Below, piece by piece: positions 11,508 through 21,829 of a stretch of DNA of 64,000 nt. Location of the stretch: NCBI GenBank assembly GCA_963678675.1, contig OY783196.1, positions 13,448,138 through 13,512,137 of the forward strand, given 5' to 3'. Position numbers and translations under genes: made by a program. The number at the start of each line of letters is the position of its first letter. Position 1 is the first letter of the stretch. The notes beneath the pieces were generated by a model. That model saw only the letters and a program-made list of their open reading frames with translations. It was not told where the DNA came from and made no database searches. This DNA comes from Xiphydria camelus. Lineage: Eukaryota; Arthropoda; Insecta; Hymenoptera; Xiphydriidae.

Positions 11508-12958
11508 TTACATTGAATTGGGTGTCTGCAATGATTTTAGTAATTTCTTCTGCTCCAGTAATAATATTTCCTTCTTTAACCGGTGTTCCTCTTTTTCCAT
11601 TGCGATGCGTACTTCCGATTCTTCTTTCTGTATTTGAATACGAGCACAAGATTCTACTTCCATAATTTGTAATTCCTTCTGGTGTTTGTCTTTCAAACAC
11701 TGTATTCGCACATTGTATTCCTCTTCGATGTACTTCTTACGTTCTACTTCAACAGCAGATTTTGCATCTGCCCAATGTGAAATCTTTGAATTCAATGCAG
11801 TTTCCTTTTTCGAAATCTTCGATCCTGAAAAAATATTTTACCAAAATAGTTTTTAATATTTTACTAAAAAAGTAGTTCTTAAATTTCGTTTTGCTATTGA
11901 AGTGCAGATTGCAGATATGTGCTACCGTTGATATAGAAAATATGGAGAAAATATACCTGTTTGGCGAGACACAAGAGCTCCTGATTTTCGAGTTCGTAGC
12001 ATGTCAGGATTCCATTTACTCCAGTTTCCATGTTGCCTTTCTGCAGAAATTGCATTGGGAATACTAAAATCGGGCAAAACTGTATTGCTCAATGATTCTT
12101 TTCCACCAGTATACTCGGTAGCATTGTTCGTAGGCTGCTCGGCGTGCACTGCACAAAAACTTTAAATAAACTAATGATGCTTTAACAAGCATTACTTTTT
12201 ATTTCTTACATTGTGATAGTAATGTAAACTGAATATTATAAACAGTAGTCTTACCTTCTTCGTATTGTATTTGGAAACAATTGTTTTCCAAGGTATCGCT
12301 TATCTCGGTTTCCATACACGACCTGTCCATCGGTGCCATGAAATAGTCTGAAATGAGATAAAGTTGAGATAGATAGAAGGAGACTGCTTCTTAATTACTC
12401 CTTATGAGATAAAATACATACCGTGCTCTTGAATTGTTAAATTATCGGAATTAACTGTTGTTTCATTCATACAATTCTTCTTAATTGGTTTCGAAATTGC
12501 TACAAACAAAAATACACTGATGTATAATTCATTGCATTCCTTTGGTCGTAAACATACTTACATGCATCACTACTGAATTCAGACGGTAATCCCTCGATTC
12601 TAGATCCTAATATTTCCCGCACTTGAGAATCTATCTCATTAAGCTGGATGACTTTGAAAGGTCCACCACCAGTTCCAAGTTTGTAGCATTTTTCATCAGC
12701 AACTTTTTTCTTCGTTCGTTTCTTTAGGTTCTCATATTTTTTACGCAGTATATCTGCGCTACGAAAATGGTCACTACTTTGCGCATTAAATTCTTTTTCT
12801 ATTGTTTTCCAGCAAATAGATTTTTTTGAATTAACATTACAATCGGTTACTTTATTTTCTATTATATCCTTATACTGTTTAGCGATGGATATTAGTAGCA
12901 ATTCTTCATTGGGACTAAAATTAGGAGCTCTCTGCCTGTTTTCTTTAGTAGACCCCAT
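11508..12958 (-). CDS. Myb/SANT-like accessory protein of Harbinger H1
   Basis: Five exons on -, which I place at 12562-12958, 12422-12499, 12255-12347, 11957-12148 and 11508-11824, all with GT-AG borders and consistent phases, encode 358 aa without interruption. The N-terminus (MGSTKENRQRAPNFSPNEEL ... WKTIEKEFNA ... LRKKYENLKKRTKKK) is a Myb/SANT-like DNA-binding domain, followed by the GTGGGPFK signature of the FSBP/apontic-like Myb_DNA-bind_5 group. The C-terminal exon is a charged coiled coil (KHQKELQIMEVESCARIQ, then EEHRLKKEILLLEQKK). In known Harbinger systems this second protein binds subterminal DNA and brings in the transposase. The start at 12958 was chosen because it begins the conserved domain; further upstream codons are open but unlike the family. 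Confidence 0.88.
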
Positions 12959-14334
12959 TTTCCCAAGCAAACACACAATGCAATATTCAAAATGTAAAAT
13001 CAAGACAGTCCATCTCCAGATTAACATGCAACTTCTTAAAATTCGGAAACAATAAGCTGTTTTGAATATATTGTATGCAGTGTACACTACATGCACATAT
13101 TTACCTATTAAAAAATAATTAATATTAATTATTAACTCCTTAATTCACATGTATAAACGTTTACTTACCGACAAAATTATTGAAGAACAATTATATTCTA
13201 ATAAAATATTTTTAATATTTAATAACAATAAAACAATTTCGCCAAATGCATCAATGTTTTTATTTTCAACATCTAACCTCAATTGCCGAGAACGAAAATT
13301 GAGAATATTATCCGTGCGAAAAAGTTTGACCTCTTCATACAATGCGCATGCTCGCGTACTGCCAACATACATTTAACTTTCGTAGAGCTTGGCTCACCAG
13401 AACCGAACTTCGAAATAACATGTACAACGCTACCTAGTTTTGAACTCGAGTTCAACTCGATTCGTGGCTCAGCTGAGTGCGACCCTGAACTCGCATTGTA
13501 CAACCGGGCCTTAGGAGATAAGCTCCACTTAACTTCAAAATCCGAGCATTTGATTGGCTGTGACTGCAGATAAGCCAAGCTTAACTTTCAAATTCCGTTG
13601 GTGCAACCGGGCCTTAGTCCTTCTATAAGTAAGCCGGTTTAACATGCAGGATTAGCTTTAGTAAAGACCAAATTTAGGACGATGGAGTCGGTTTAAGTCG
13701 GTTTAAAAAGCGATTGCCAACTGTATCGGCATCGCGAGGTAATTTGTATTGCGACGTGTTGTCAATCTTCAACTTATTTGTGTTAATAAATGTATAAGGC
13801 TTAAATAAATCATTGTAATTGTTGTAACGTAATGATTAAAAATTAAAGCACGTTTCATGTTTAATGTTGTGTTTTCCATTATAACATAATCTATAAATCC
13901 TTAACAGTTGGTAACATTTACTCTTATCCCAGGTAGCACACTGACGTTAGAATAACGTCTCAGACGTCATTTTTTTGTCAGTATAGGGTTTCAGACGTCA
14001 GTTGTCGTAATATTAACGTCGCAGGGACGTCATATTTACGACGTACCTTGGACGTCAAAATTCAACGTCTTTTTGACGGAACTTTTCCGTCATTTTTAAT
14101 GACGAACAAGACTTACAAAAATTTCCGTCTCCTGTATATATAGGGACTTGAAAATTTATTTGTGAATAAATGGACAAACATTGTAATTTGTTCAATTATT
14201 AAATCAATTAATTATTTCATTTAGTCTCCAGAGTATGTTGAGCAAGTTATAAACTACACTGTTTATTAAAAAGCACAGATTATTAAAGTAAATGAAAGAC
14301 AACCAATTAATGTAGGATGAATAAACATTCATAT

Positions 14335-14337
<3 letters not shown>

Positions 14338-14371
<34 letters not shown>

Positions 14372-14391
14372 CATTTATTTATTATTTATTT
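14338..14391. repeat. (TTTA)n microsatellite
   Basis: About 13 units of TTTA with one or two interruptions. Confidence 0.9.
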
Positions 14392-14439
14392 CTTGCATAG
14401 ACGCAAATTGATATTAGTATCAATTTGCGTCTATGCAAG
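14392..14439. repeat. 48-bp perfect hairpin
   Basis: CTTGCATAGACGCAAATTGA and its exact reverse complement around a 6-bp loop. No other role visible. Confidence 0.75.
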
Positions 14440-14635
14440 AATATTTATCAAAAGATACAATCATAAATTTAGAAAAATGTTGAGAAAAGAATAATACAAT
14501 TATAAAATCTTATTTTTTCAAGCTCTTTCTTATTGAAAAGTAATATACATTTATTCATCAAAATGTATATGAACACTAATACATAGTAATAATATTCTTA
14601 ACCATAGGAGCGTGCAGCAGATGAGGACTCGAGGA

Positions 14636-14701
14636 CACCGACCGATCAACGAAGTTAAGCAGCGAAAAGTGCGGACACTAGCTGGATGGGTGACCGCTCA
14701 C
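14636..14701 (+). pseudogene. 5S rRNA-derived fragment (pseudogene or 5S-SINE head)
   Basis: Contains CCGATCAACGAAGTTAAGCA followed by GCG and, 20 bp on, GCTGGATGGGTGACCGCT. This matches the middle and 3' part of animal 5S rRNA, including the box A and box C parts of the internal RNA polymerase III promoter. The 5' third and the extreme 3' end are missing or diverged. It lies inside element U and is cut by MITE Q4 a few bases downstream. Either a 5S pseudogene or the head of a 5S-derived SINE. Confidence 0.65.
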
Positions 14702-14716
14702 GATGAAAAGATATAC

Positions 14717-14927
14717 ACTCGGCGTCTCGGATTCTGTCGCTGGTGAATTTTTTTAAATGTTATTTTTAAACGTACTAACCAATGATTAATCAATTCTCAT
14801 GCTTTTATTAACGAGAGTAGACACTACCGTAGCTAATGAGGGCATGAGAATTAATTATTCATTGGTTAGTACGTTTAAAAATAACATTTTAAAAAAGTCA
14901 CCAGCGACATAATCCGAAACGTCGGGT
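14717..14927. mobile_element. GTAC-family MITE Q4 (inside U)
   Basis: TIR ACTCGGCGTCTCGGATTCTG and a slightly diverged complement (GTCGGGT end); flanks ATAC and GTAC. Interior is the standard Q palindrome with AACGTACTAACCAATGA. Confidence 0.65.
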
Positions 14928-15445
14928 GTACGTCAGACCTAACCTTTTAGAACCGTCATTTTTTCGTCTTCACAACGTACGGTAGAACGTTATTATTACG
15001 TGATTTGTCTGACGTCGTGTGGATGTGCAATTAAGCCGTCTTTGCGACGTTAAAATGACGTCATATTTTTCGTCATCTGACGTCAAAACTGACCTTCAAA
15101 AAACGTCATTTCGACGTTAGTGTGCTACCTGGGATGGTATGGTGGTAAGGTATGGGTATGGTCTTAGGTTATGTTATAATGGAAAACACAACATTAAACA
15201 TGAAACGTGCTTTAATTTTTAATCACTACGTTACAACAATTACAGTGATTTATTTAAGCCTTATACGTTTATTAACACAAATAAGTCGAAGATTGGCAAC
15301 ACGTCGCAATACAAATTACCTTCGCTTAAATGTCGCTGGTGCAACCAGCCCTTAGGCGTCTCCATCGACACTAAAACTGTCTTTACTAAAAGTCGGTTTA
15401 GACAAAACCGGTTTTAAGCGTGCGGTGGAGACGTACCTAGTCATT

Positions 15446-15678
15446 GACTACGTCTCCACCGTAGGATTAAATCCGAGATTTAGTCATCCTCGTATTATTC
15501 AATCTCAAATATTTCACCGGCGGAGATACCTCTCGGATTAATAAGTCTAATCCTACCAAATTAGCAGCATTAGACTTATTAATCCGATATAATCCTATAG
15601 ATATCTGCGGTGGAGACAAAAAGTCTCTATACGAGGATTTCTAAATCTCGGATTTAACGCTACCGTGGAGACATAGTC
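15446..15678. mobile_element. Palindromic MITE W2
   Basis: TIR GACTACGTCTCCACCG and complement; arms carry GGATTAAATCCGAGATTTA and the two inner arms CGGATTAATAAGTCTAATCC. Non-coding, 233 bp. Same end sequence as W1 and W3 but unrelated interior. Confidence 0.65.
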
Positions 15679-15791
15679 TATGACCATAGACTACGTCTCC
15701 ACCGCACGCTTAAAACCGGTTTTGTCTAAACCGACCTTTAATAAAGGCGATTTAAAGAGGCGTCTCCATTGCAAACATAAAAAGAGGTTAA

Positions 15792-16294
15792 AGTAGCCCG
15801 GAGACGGTCAATAATATTGTCAATGAAATTGATCAATTGCGATTAATGGAGTAGCACATAGACCGTCAATAATATTGTCAATAAGATTGATGATTTCAAT
15901 TGCAATTGCGATTGATGGAGATCCAATGAATACGTCAATATTTCATCAGTGGCAGTGAATTTCTCGCGAGTCGAGTCTTTTATTGGTTAGGTTTTATTAG
16001 TGGAAGTGAATTTCTCGCGAGTCGAGTCGTTTATTAGTTAAGTTTTATTAGATGGCGTATCCGTCATCGCGTGGCCGTCTGGTGCAACTGCCCGAACGAT
16101 TGTCAATTTCTCGATTACACGATCAATTGGGATGCGTCAATGGTCCCCGTCAATGTGCTTCAATCAAATTTCTTATCAATCTCCGTCCATCGATTGACAA
16201 TGGCATCAATTGCTTCCTACACGATCAATTGGATGCATCAATGAGTACCATTGACAAAATTATTGACAATATTATTGACCGTCTCCGGGCCACT
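15792..16294. mobile_element. 503-bp MITE A1 (AGTAGCCCGGAGACGG ends)
   Basis: TIR AGTAGCCCGGAGACGGTCAA and complement (CCGGGCCACT end), with TTA on the right and TTAA on the left. The interior is full of GATCAATTG and GTCAATAATATTGTCAA direct and inverted repeats. A frame starting MAYPSSRGRLVQLPERLS is shared with copies at 45013 and 54004. PIF/Harbinger-like by its 3-bp TTA target. Confidence 0.8.
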
Positions 16295-16300
16295 TTAGAT

Positions 16301-16671
16301 CAGCCCCCTGCAACTCTGCGTTTCGCATGGCCATACCGTTGTCGCCAACCGCGTGGTGGCGCAGTGTCGCTGGCCCGACTGAAAGCGGGCGAATGAGGTG
16401 TGAATGAAGGGACTTGAGTGCAATCAGTGCAATGAAGCATTATTCCATTTTGTAATAAATATGTAGGGATAAGGAATTTTATGAAGTAATAGAAATAGTC
16501 CAGTAAATGTTCGAACGAATTTTATATGAGCCAGCGTAGCCAACAGCCAGCAGTCAGCAGCAGCCAACACAGGGCCAGCGATAAGGCGCCACGTAGCGGA
16601 TTATTACGACTGGCGACAAAGCGTGGTCAAAGATATCTAATGGGAATATACGTGTAAGTTGCAGGGGGCTG
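16301..16671. mobile_element. hAT-type MITE, 371 bp
   Basis: TIR CAGCCCCCTGCAACT and AGTTGCAGGGGGCTG. The flanks are CTTTAGAT and GTTTAGAT, an 8-bp duplication with one mismatch. CAG...CTG ends plus an 8-bp duplication are typical of hAT elements. No transposase. Confidence 0.7.
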
Positions 16672-17248
16672 GTTTAGATTATTACTTAATCCGAAAGAGT
16701 AAATGTCACCAACTATTGAGGATTTATAGGTCATGTTATGATGGAAAACACAACATTAAACATGAAACGTGCTTTAATTTTTAATCATTACGTTACAACA
16801 ATTACAGTGATTTATTTAAGCCTTATACATTTATTAACACAAATAAGTCGAAGATTGACAACACGCAATATAAATTACCTCGCGATGCCGATACAGTTGG
16901 CAATCGCTTTTTAAACCGACTTAAACCGTCTCCATCGTCCTAAGTTTGGTTTTTACTAAAGCTAATCCTGCATGTTAAACCGGTTTACTTAAAAGAGGAT
17001 TAAGGCGTCTCCATCGACACTAAAACTACCTTTACTAAAAGTCGGTTTAGACAAAACCGGTTTTAAGCATGCGGTGGAGACATAGTCATTAGAGAGTTTT
17101 TGGACTGCTAAACTGCACGTCCTGGTTTTCGGTTATCGGTTATTGTGAGCATGCGCAAATTTATTCCATTAACGTTAACACCACCTTGTTGAAATTAGTT
17201 TTTGATCCTCAAGAAGGCGTTACGTATAACGTAAGTGTAGCGGACTAC

Positions 17249-17552
17249 CGTATGTCCGCGATCATTTGAACCATAGGAAAATTGCGAGTTTTGCATGAGC
17301 ACCTCTTTGGGTCTCCTCGTCCAATAGAATCACCGGAGAAGCGTGAATGCGCATGCGTAGTCATCCGCGAGTATGGCGTGTCAGCAAGTTCAAATCGGTT
17401 ATCGAAATAACTCGATCGGTTATCGATTACTCGCGGATGACTACGCATGCGCATTCACGCTTCTCCGGTGATTCTATTAGACGAGGAAACCCAAAGGGGT
17501 GCTCATGCAAAACTCGCAATTTTCCTATGGTTCAAATGATCGCGGACATACG
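17249..17552. mobile_element. GTAC-family palindromic MITE P2
   Basis: CGTATGTCCGCGATCATT ends, flanks CTAC and GTAC. Arms as in P1, P3 and P4; the loop (CGGTTATCGAAATAACTCG) is slightly different. Confidence 0.75.
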
Positions 17553-17561
17553 GTACACTAC

Positions 17562-18228
17562 AGGCCCTTGCACACTGGACGCGTCAAGCGCCAAGCGTCG
17601 AGCAGCAACCAATGAACGCAGAGATATTTCGTACGTGACGCTTGACGCTTCCCAAAAATTGAACGATGTTGGATTTTGAGCTAGCAGCGAGCAGCGGCCT
17701 AGTTACACCCGTGCTCACGGATGTAACGGATTCTGTCACTGGAGACTTTTTTAAATGGTATTTTTAAACGTACTAACCAATGAACAATTAATTCTCACGC
17801 CCTCATTATCTACGGTGGCGTCTACTCTCGTTAATGAGGAGGCATGAGGATTATTAATCATTGGTTAGTACGTTTAAAAATAACATTTTTAAAAAGTCAC
17901 CAGCGACAGAATCCGTGAGCACGGGTGTACAAACTAGCCTAACCTCGCATTTGGTTCAGATTGGGTTTGATATTTTACGTTGATTAACATTTCATGTGCA
18001 AAAATGAAAAAAGAGCAACCAGCGATGGAGATATAAAATTGCCAAAATGATTAATTTTCGTTTCCATGCGAAGTCTTCTACTTGGGTGATAGTACATTAC
18101 GAAAATGTCAAGGTTGTGGTTTTGACACGCTGAAGCGATCAGTGTGAACGGTCACCAATTCAAGCAGCAAGCAGCAAGCGCTCGCTGCCCGACGCTTGGC
18201 GCTTGACGCGTCCAGTGTGCAAGGGCCT
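17562..18228. mobile_element. PIF-type MITE E2, inverted copy of E1
   Basis: Same AGGCCCTTGCACACTGGACG ends as E1 but the interior is in the opposite orientation. A Q MITE sits at the equivalent position, next to AACTAGCCTAACCTCGCATT. Right flank TTA; left flank imperfect. Confidence 0.7.
17707..17926. mobile_element. GTAC-family MITE Q5 (inside E2)
   Basis: ACCCGTGCTCACGG ends, flanks TTAC and GTAC. An 8-9 bp insertion near the left TIR (ATGTAACGG) breaks the otherwise exact palindrome. Confidence 0.65.
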
Positions 18229-18231
18229 TTA

Positions 18232-18646
18232 CGCATGTCCGAGCCCAAACCGCTCAAGCGCCGATACCTATGGCCGATAACTTGAAATTTGTTTTCGGCA
18301 GTGTTTGCCGACGGTTGAAAATTTGATAATTAGAGATGGCTTCAGAAGAGTGCGCTGTGTGTACTGCGTGAGAGCGAAAAGTGTCAAACGTCTGATTTCT
18401 CGATAGCTGTCAATTCGAGAGATCGAAGTATTGAATAATATACGAAACACTTCGATCTCCCGAATTGACAGCTATCGGGAAATCAGACGTTTGACACTTT
18501 TCGCTCTCACACAGTACACACAGCGCACTCTTCTCAAGCCATCTCTAACTATCAAATTTTCAACCGTCGGCAAACACTGCCGAAAACAAATTTCAAGTTA
18601 TCGGCCATAGGTATCGGCGCTTGAGCGGTTTGGGCTCGGACATGCG
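18232..18646. mobile_element. Palindromic MITE X2
   Basis: CGCATGTCCGAGCCCAAACC ends; long exact arms. Shares the X1 interior (CTTCAGAAGAGTGCGCTG, CAAACGTCTGATTTC) despite different termini. Flanks TTTA and GTAT. Confidence 0.65.
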
Positions 18647-18714
18647 GTATGCGTTCGTATAGGCACGCCCGGCAGCGGCGACCCTCCGAGACGTGGCCGC
18701 TTTATTTCACTTAC

Positions 18715-18923
18715 ATCCGGGGACACGAAATCTATCGCTGATAACTTTTTTTAAATGTTATTTTTAAACGTACTAACCAATGATTAATAATCCTCATGCT
18801 TTCATTAACAAGAGTAGACACCACCATAGCTAATGAGCGCATGAGAATTAATTGTTCATTGGTTAGTACGTTTAAAAATAACATTTAAAAAAGTCACCAA
18901 CGACAGATTTCGTGTCCTCAGAT
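18715..18923. mobile_element. GTAC-family MITE Q6
   Basis: ATCCGGGGACACGAAATCT ends, flanks TTAC and GTAG. Standard Q interior. Confidence 0.6.
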
Positions 18924-18940
18924 GTAGGTACAACACTTAC

Positions 18941-19155
18941 ACCCGGGGACACGGTATCTGTCGCTGGTGACTTTTTTTAAACGTTATTTTTTTTTTAAAC
19001 GTACTAACCAATGAATAATTAATTCTCATGCGCTCGTTAGCTACGGTGGCGTCTACTCTCGTTAATGAAAGCATGAGGATTATTAATTATTGGTTAGTAC
19101 GTTTAAAAATAACGTTTAAAAAAAGTCACCAGCGACAGATACCGTGTCCCCGGGT
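18941..19155. mobile_element. GTAC-family MITE Q7
   Basis: ACCCGGGGACACGGTATCTG and its exact complement; flanks TTAC and GTAC. Standard Q interior in the opposite orientation to Q6, 17 bp away. Confidence 0.7.
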
Positions 19156-19414
19156 GTACAACGCTGTCATCGGTCGGGCACGTGCCGCTTTCCTCCAGAC
19201 TCGGTCTTTCTTCTGACGCCATTGATTCTTCTCTCTAAGCGCACTCTAGCGACAGTGCATTTTCGTTATCGCTTATTAAGTGTACCCTATTCTCCGTCTA
19301 ATAAGGTATCACGTTATCGTTTAATAGCGTAATCGGTTATTATGAAGCCACTGCGCATGCTCAACATAACGTTTTACGTTTAACGTTCTAAAATTAAGGA
19401 GCTCAAAAACTCCC

Positions 19415-20347
19415 TATTGAGTACTAAATTGCATTCTAACAAGAGAGGAGGTGGAGAGGTAGGTGGAGCCACAATCCAATAAAATTAAAACTAACAAAAT
19501 GGCACGAATTTTAATTTTGTATGGGGTCCTGAGGGTAGAAGGTTAAAGACATCCGTGACTTTGTGGAGACGTCTTTTCGATGACTTTAGAATGACTCGAT
19601 GTTATCTGGGATAGATTACATTGTGAATAAATAATAAAATAGATGCGTGAAAACAATCAATAGGGTAATTTAGAAAATTGTGAAATTTCAGTCGCACATA
19701 ATATGGCACACATGCAGCGTTAAATTCAATCTGTCGCGTTTTTACGGCCACCTCAGAGCCGATAGACCTTTATAATTAAATTGTGGATATTTTTATTTTT
19801 AGAATGGAAAAAAAATTATTCTGTCTTATGAAGTAGGTTCGTCATCGAAAAGGCTCCCCTTTTATAGTGCCGAGAAGTTGTGGCCGGCTAAAGGTAAGCA
19901 GAGCACAATTTTTTTTCATGATTTGGCTCAGCCTTATCGTTCTGTATAAAAGTCATCCTGATATCTTGTCAAGTAGTTTTGCGTAAAAAATATGTAACGG
20001 AACTTGATTCTTATTTCTACATTTAGCCATGAAAAACTAGGCACACCTGTGGTTTCATGTTCTATGGATATAAAATCATCAATCTACACATTTCCATCCA
20101 GATATCTTAATTATAATTTTTTAAAATATTAATGAGATAGGCAATCAGACGATTGCTGCTTGAACTATATTTCTCTGTCAGCTCTTAAAATAAGAACATT
20201 CACAGAGAAATTGTAGACTTGGCAGTTTTTCGCAGTTTTGGTAGAGATTTGACAGAGAAAAATTTCCACAAGAGTAGTATAGTTACTTATCAAGATCTAC
20301 GTCAAGCGACATCTACTGACTCTTTTGACTCCTTCATTCATCTTTAG
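19415..20347. other. Intergenic/intronic DNA upstream of MCC exons
   Basis: No transposon ends or coding signature. Ends in a polypyrimidine stretch and TTTAG acceptor at the first recognisable MCC exon, so part of it is probably an MCC intron. Confidence 0.45.
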
Positions 20348-21829
20348 ATTGAGTCTTCTCGTGGGCAAATATGAATCGAACTCCACAGCCCTGCGACTCG
20401 CGCTTTCTTACAGCGATCGTGCCATAGAAGCTTACGATGTTCTAGTAGCTCTGCTTGAAAGTGAAATAGCCTTAACCACTGATAAAAATGATATGGCCAG
20501 TGACAATAGAAGAGCAGCCGAGAATGTTGCTTATCACGTCCTAAATAGATTGGAAAATGACTGTACTGCTTTAGGTGCTTCGTGGGAAGACAGCATGATA
20601 CTATCGGATGAGTAAGTGTTATTATTTATTAACTTCCAAGCAATATATACTGAAAATAAAAGTTACCGACTAATCGCATTATTCCATTTGTCCCCTCAGG
20701 TCGGAAGTAACATGGACAATTGAAGAAGAACAGCGACTCAGAAAGCATATTAGCAAGCTGAAGGGTGATCGTGCGATGGTCAGATCAACCGCGGTAGAAT
20801 TGGAAAGTGTCCACGCCGAACCTTTGAATTCACGAAACAAAATCTCATTAGCTGAAGCAAGAAAATTGGACTTAGAAACTGCTGTTCTTATGCAGGTTTG
20901 TCTCTATTTTAAAATATTTATGTAATAAGCAGAAGTACGAAAATTAATCGCTTTGCATTTCTTTTGCATTGCATTAGGAGTTGATGGCTATGCGGGAAGA
21001 TAAAGCCGAATTACGAGCGCGCGTCTTTTTATTGGAGAAAGAAAGAGCTACGATAGAATTGAAACTTAATGCTCGTGATGCTCAAATCGCGGCGCAGCAC
21101 GCCGCCATTCAACATCTTCAGTGTCAGCTTGGCGATACCGAGGCCTTGCTTGCTATGGGCACAAACAAGGTTCATAAGAAACTGCTTCAAAGGAAGCAAG
21201 TAAACAAAATCAAGAAACCCGTTCTCTGTAATGCTAAATTGTTATGTATTCAAACTAGGACCGTACTTCAAGTGACAATGAAAGCGAAAGCAACGAATCA
21301 GAACTGATAGAGGCTTTAAGTAGAGAAGCTCGATTAAAGGAACGCCTTCAAGAACTTGTCTCCACATTGGACAAAGTGAACAAAAATTCTGAACTGAGAC
21401 ATCAACAATCTGCTGAACTTGTAAATGACTTGAAGATGGCTAATGGGTGATTAAATTTTTTTCTGTACAGGAAAAAGAATTGAAAAACCTCAAAATGTTT
21501 GAAAGTTTTGTCATAGAGATTGTTGGACTTGTCTCAAGATAAAACGAACTACCTTAATTTCAGAGCACTCGTTCAAACACTGGATAGGTCCAAGAAGAAG
21601 TATCAATCCAGATTAAAAAAGTTAGAGCAGCAGATGCTAGGAATGGTTGAGAGACATACCATGCAGGTAATATTGATAGGAATTTATATGATAAAAAAAC
21701 ACATCTTTCTTTGAATATTTCTTTATTCAGATCCTACGTAGCACTATTATGATTAATGTGGAACCTGATTACACTAAACACAGGGTTTACTCCCAGGTTG
21801 CATTATTTTTCAAATTTTCTTTTCTCTAA
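20348..21829 (+). CDS. MCC: MCC-like (colorectal mutant cancer protein) gene, 3' exons
   Basis: Partial gene. Exons read as 20348-20611, 20700-20895, 20978-21169, 21259-21446, 21564-21666 and a last one from 21731; all borders are GT-AG and in phase. The protein is helical coiled coil: LLVGKYESNSTALRLALSYS, IEEEQRLRKHISKLKGDR, ELMAMREDKAELRARVFLLE, RERLQ-like ELVSTLDKVNKNSELRHQQS, and SRLKKLEQQMLGMVERH. These closely resemble the C-terminal half of vertebrate MCC, a cytoplasmic scaffold linked to cell-cycle, Wnt and polarity control. The last exon (ILRSTIMINVEPDY..., 32 codons) does not resemble the MCC tail well and overlaps the opposite-strand UQCC6 ORF by 27 bp, so the true 3' end is uncertain. 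The 5' exons are not in the window or not recognisable. Confidence 0.75.

Larger units (their letters stand above)
9990..13510. mobile_element. Complete two-gene Harbinger transposon H1
   Basis: 3.52-kb element with TIR GGCCCGGTTGTACAATCCGA on the left and a matching end on the right (GGCCCGGTTGTACAATGCGA when reversed), continuing to about 28 bp, and TTA on both sides (9987-9989, 13511-13513). It has a DDE transposase on + and a convergent Myb/SANT-like gene on -, the standard layout of the PIF/Harbinger superfamily. Both genes read through without stops or frameshifts when the GT-AG introns are removed, so the copy could be autonomous. Confidence 0.9.
9954..13613. mobile_element. PIF-type MITE hosting Harbinger H1
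   Basis: Left end GGCTCGGTTGCACTAACG and right end ...GTGCAACCGGGCC, flanked by TAA and TTA respectively. Only about 135 bp belong to it; H1 is inserted at a TTA in its middle. A related end (GGTTGCACCAGCGACATTTA, reversed) is at 15325-15355. Confidence 0.6.
13928..15133. mobile_element. Element U with CCCAGGTAGCACAC ends
   Basis: TIRs CCCAGGTAGCACACTGACGT and the complement, flanked by AT on both sides (13926-13927, 15134-15135). Both subterminal regions are crowded with GACGT/ACGTC repeats, a pattern expected of transposase-binding sites. A 2-bp AT duplication is typical of ISL2EU-type elements, but no transposase is present to confirm this. The interior holds a 5S-like fragment, a TTTA microsatellite, a hairpin, and MITE Q4. 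Confidence 0.6.
9866..15440. mobile_element. Composite element W1 (CGTCTCCACCG ends)
   Basis: Left end AGACTACGTCTCTACCG and right end CGGTGGAGACGT, each followed inward by the same roughly 80-bp block (AAAACCGGTTTTGTCTAAACC ... GATGGAGACG). A second pair of long inverted arms (13735-13880 and 15170-15325, containing TTAAACATGAAACGTGC) belongs to it. Everything between is later insertions: a MITE with Harbinger H1, and element U. Related elements W2 and W3 follow directly. Confidence 0.55.
15688..17087. mobile_element. Composite element W3
   Basis: Ends AGACTACGTCTCCACCG (left) and CGGTGGAGACATAGTC (right), with the same 80-bp subterminal block and long arm as W1. Two insertions fill it: MITE A1 (15792-16294) and a hAT-type MITE (16301-16671). 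Without them it is about 520 bp. Confidence 0.6.
17092..19414. mobile_element. Element N1, packed with MITEs
   Basis: Left end GAGAGTTTTTGGACTGC and right end CAAAAACTCCC match element N2 (49043-51146). The left arm reads through GGTTATCGGTTATTGTGAGC and the right through CGGTTATTATGAAGCCACTG. Most of the body is later insertions: P2, E2 with Q5, X2, Q6 and Q7. Flanks (CATTA / TATTG) are only a weak duplication. Confidence 0.6.
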
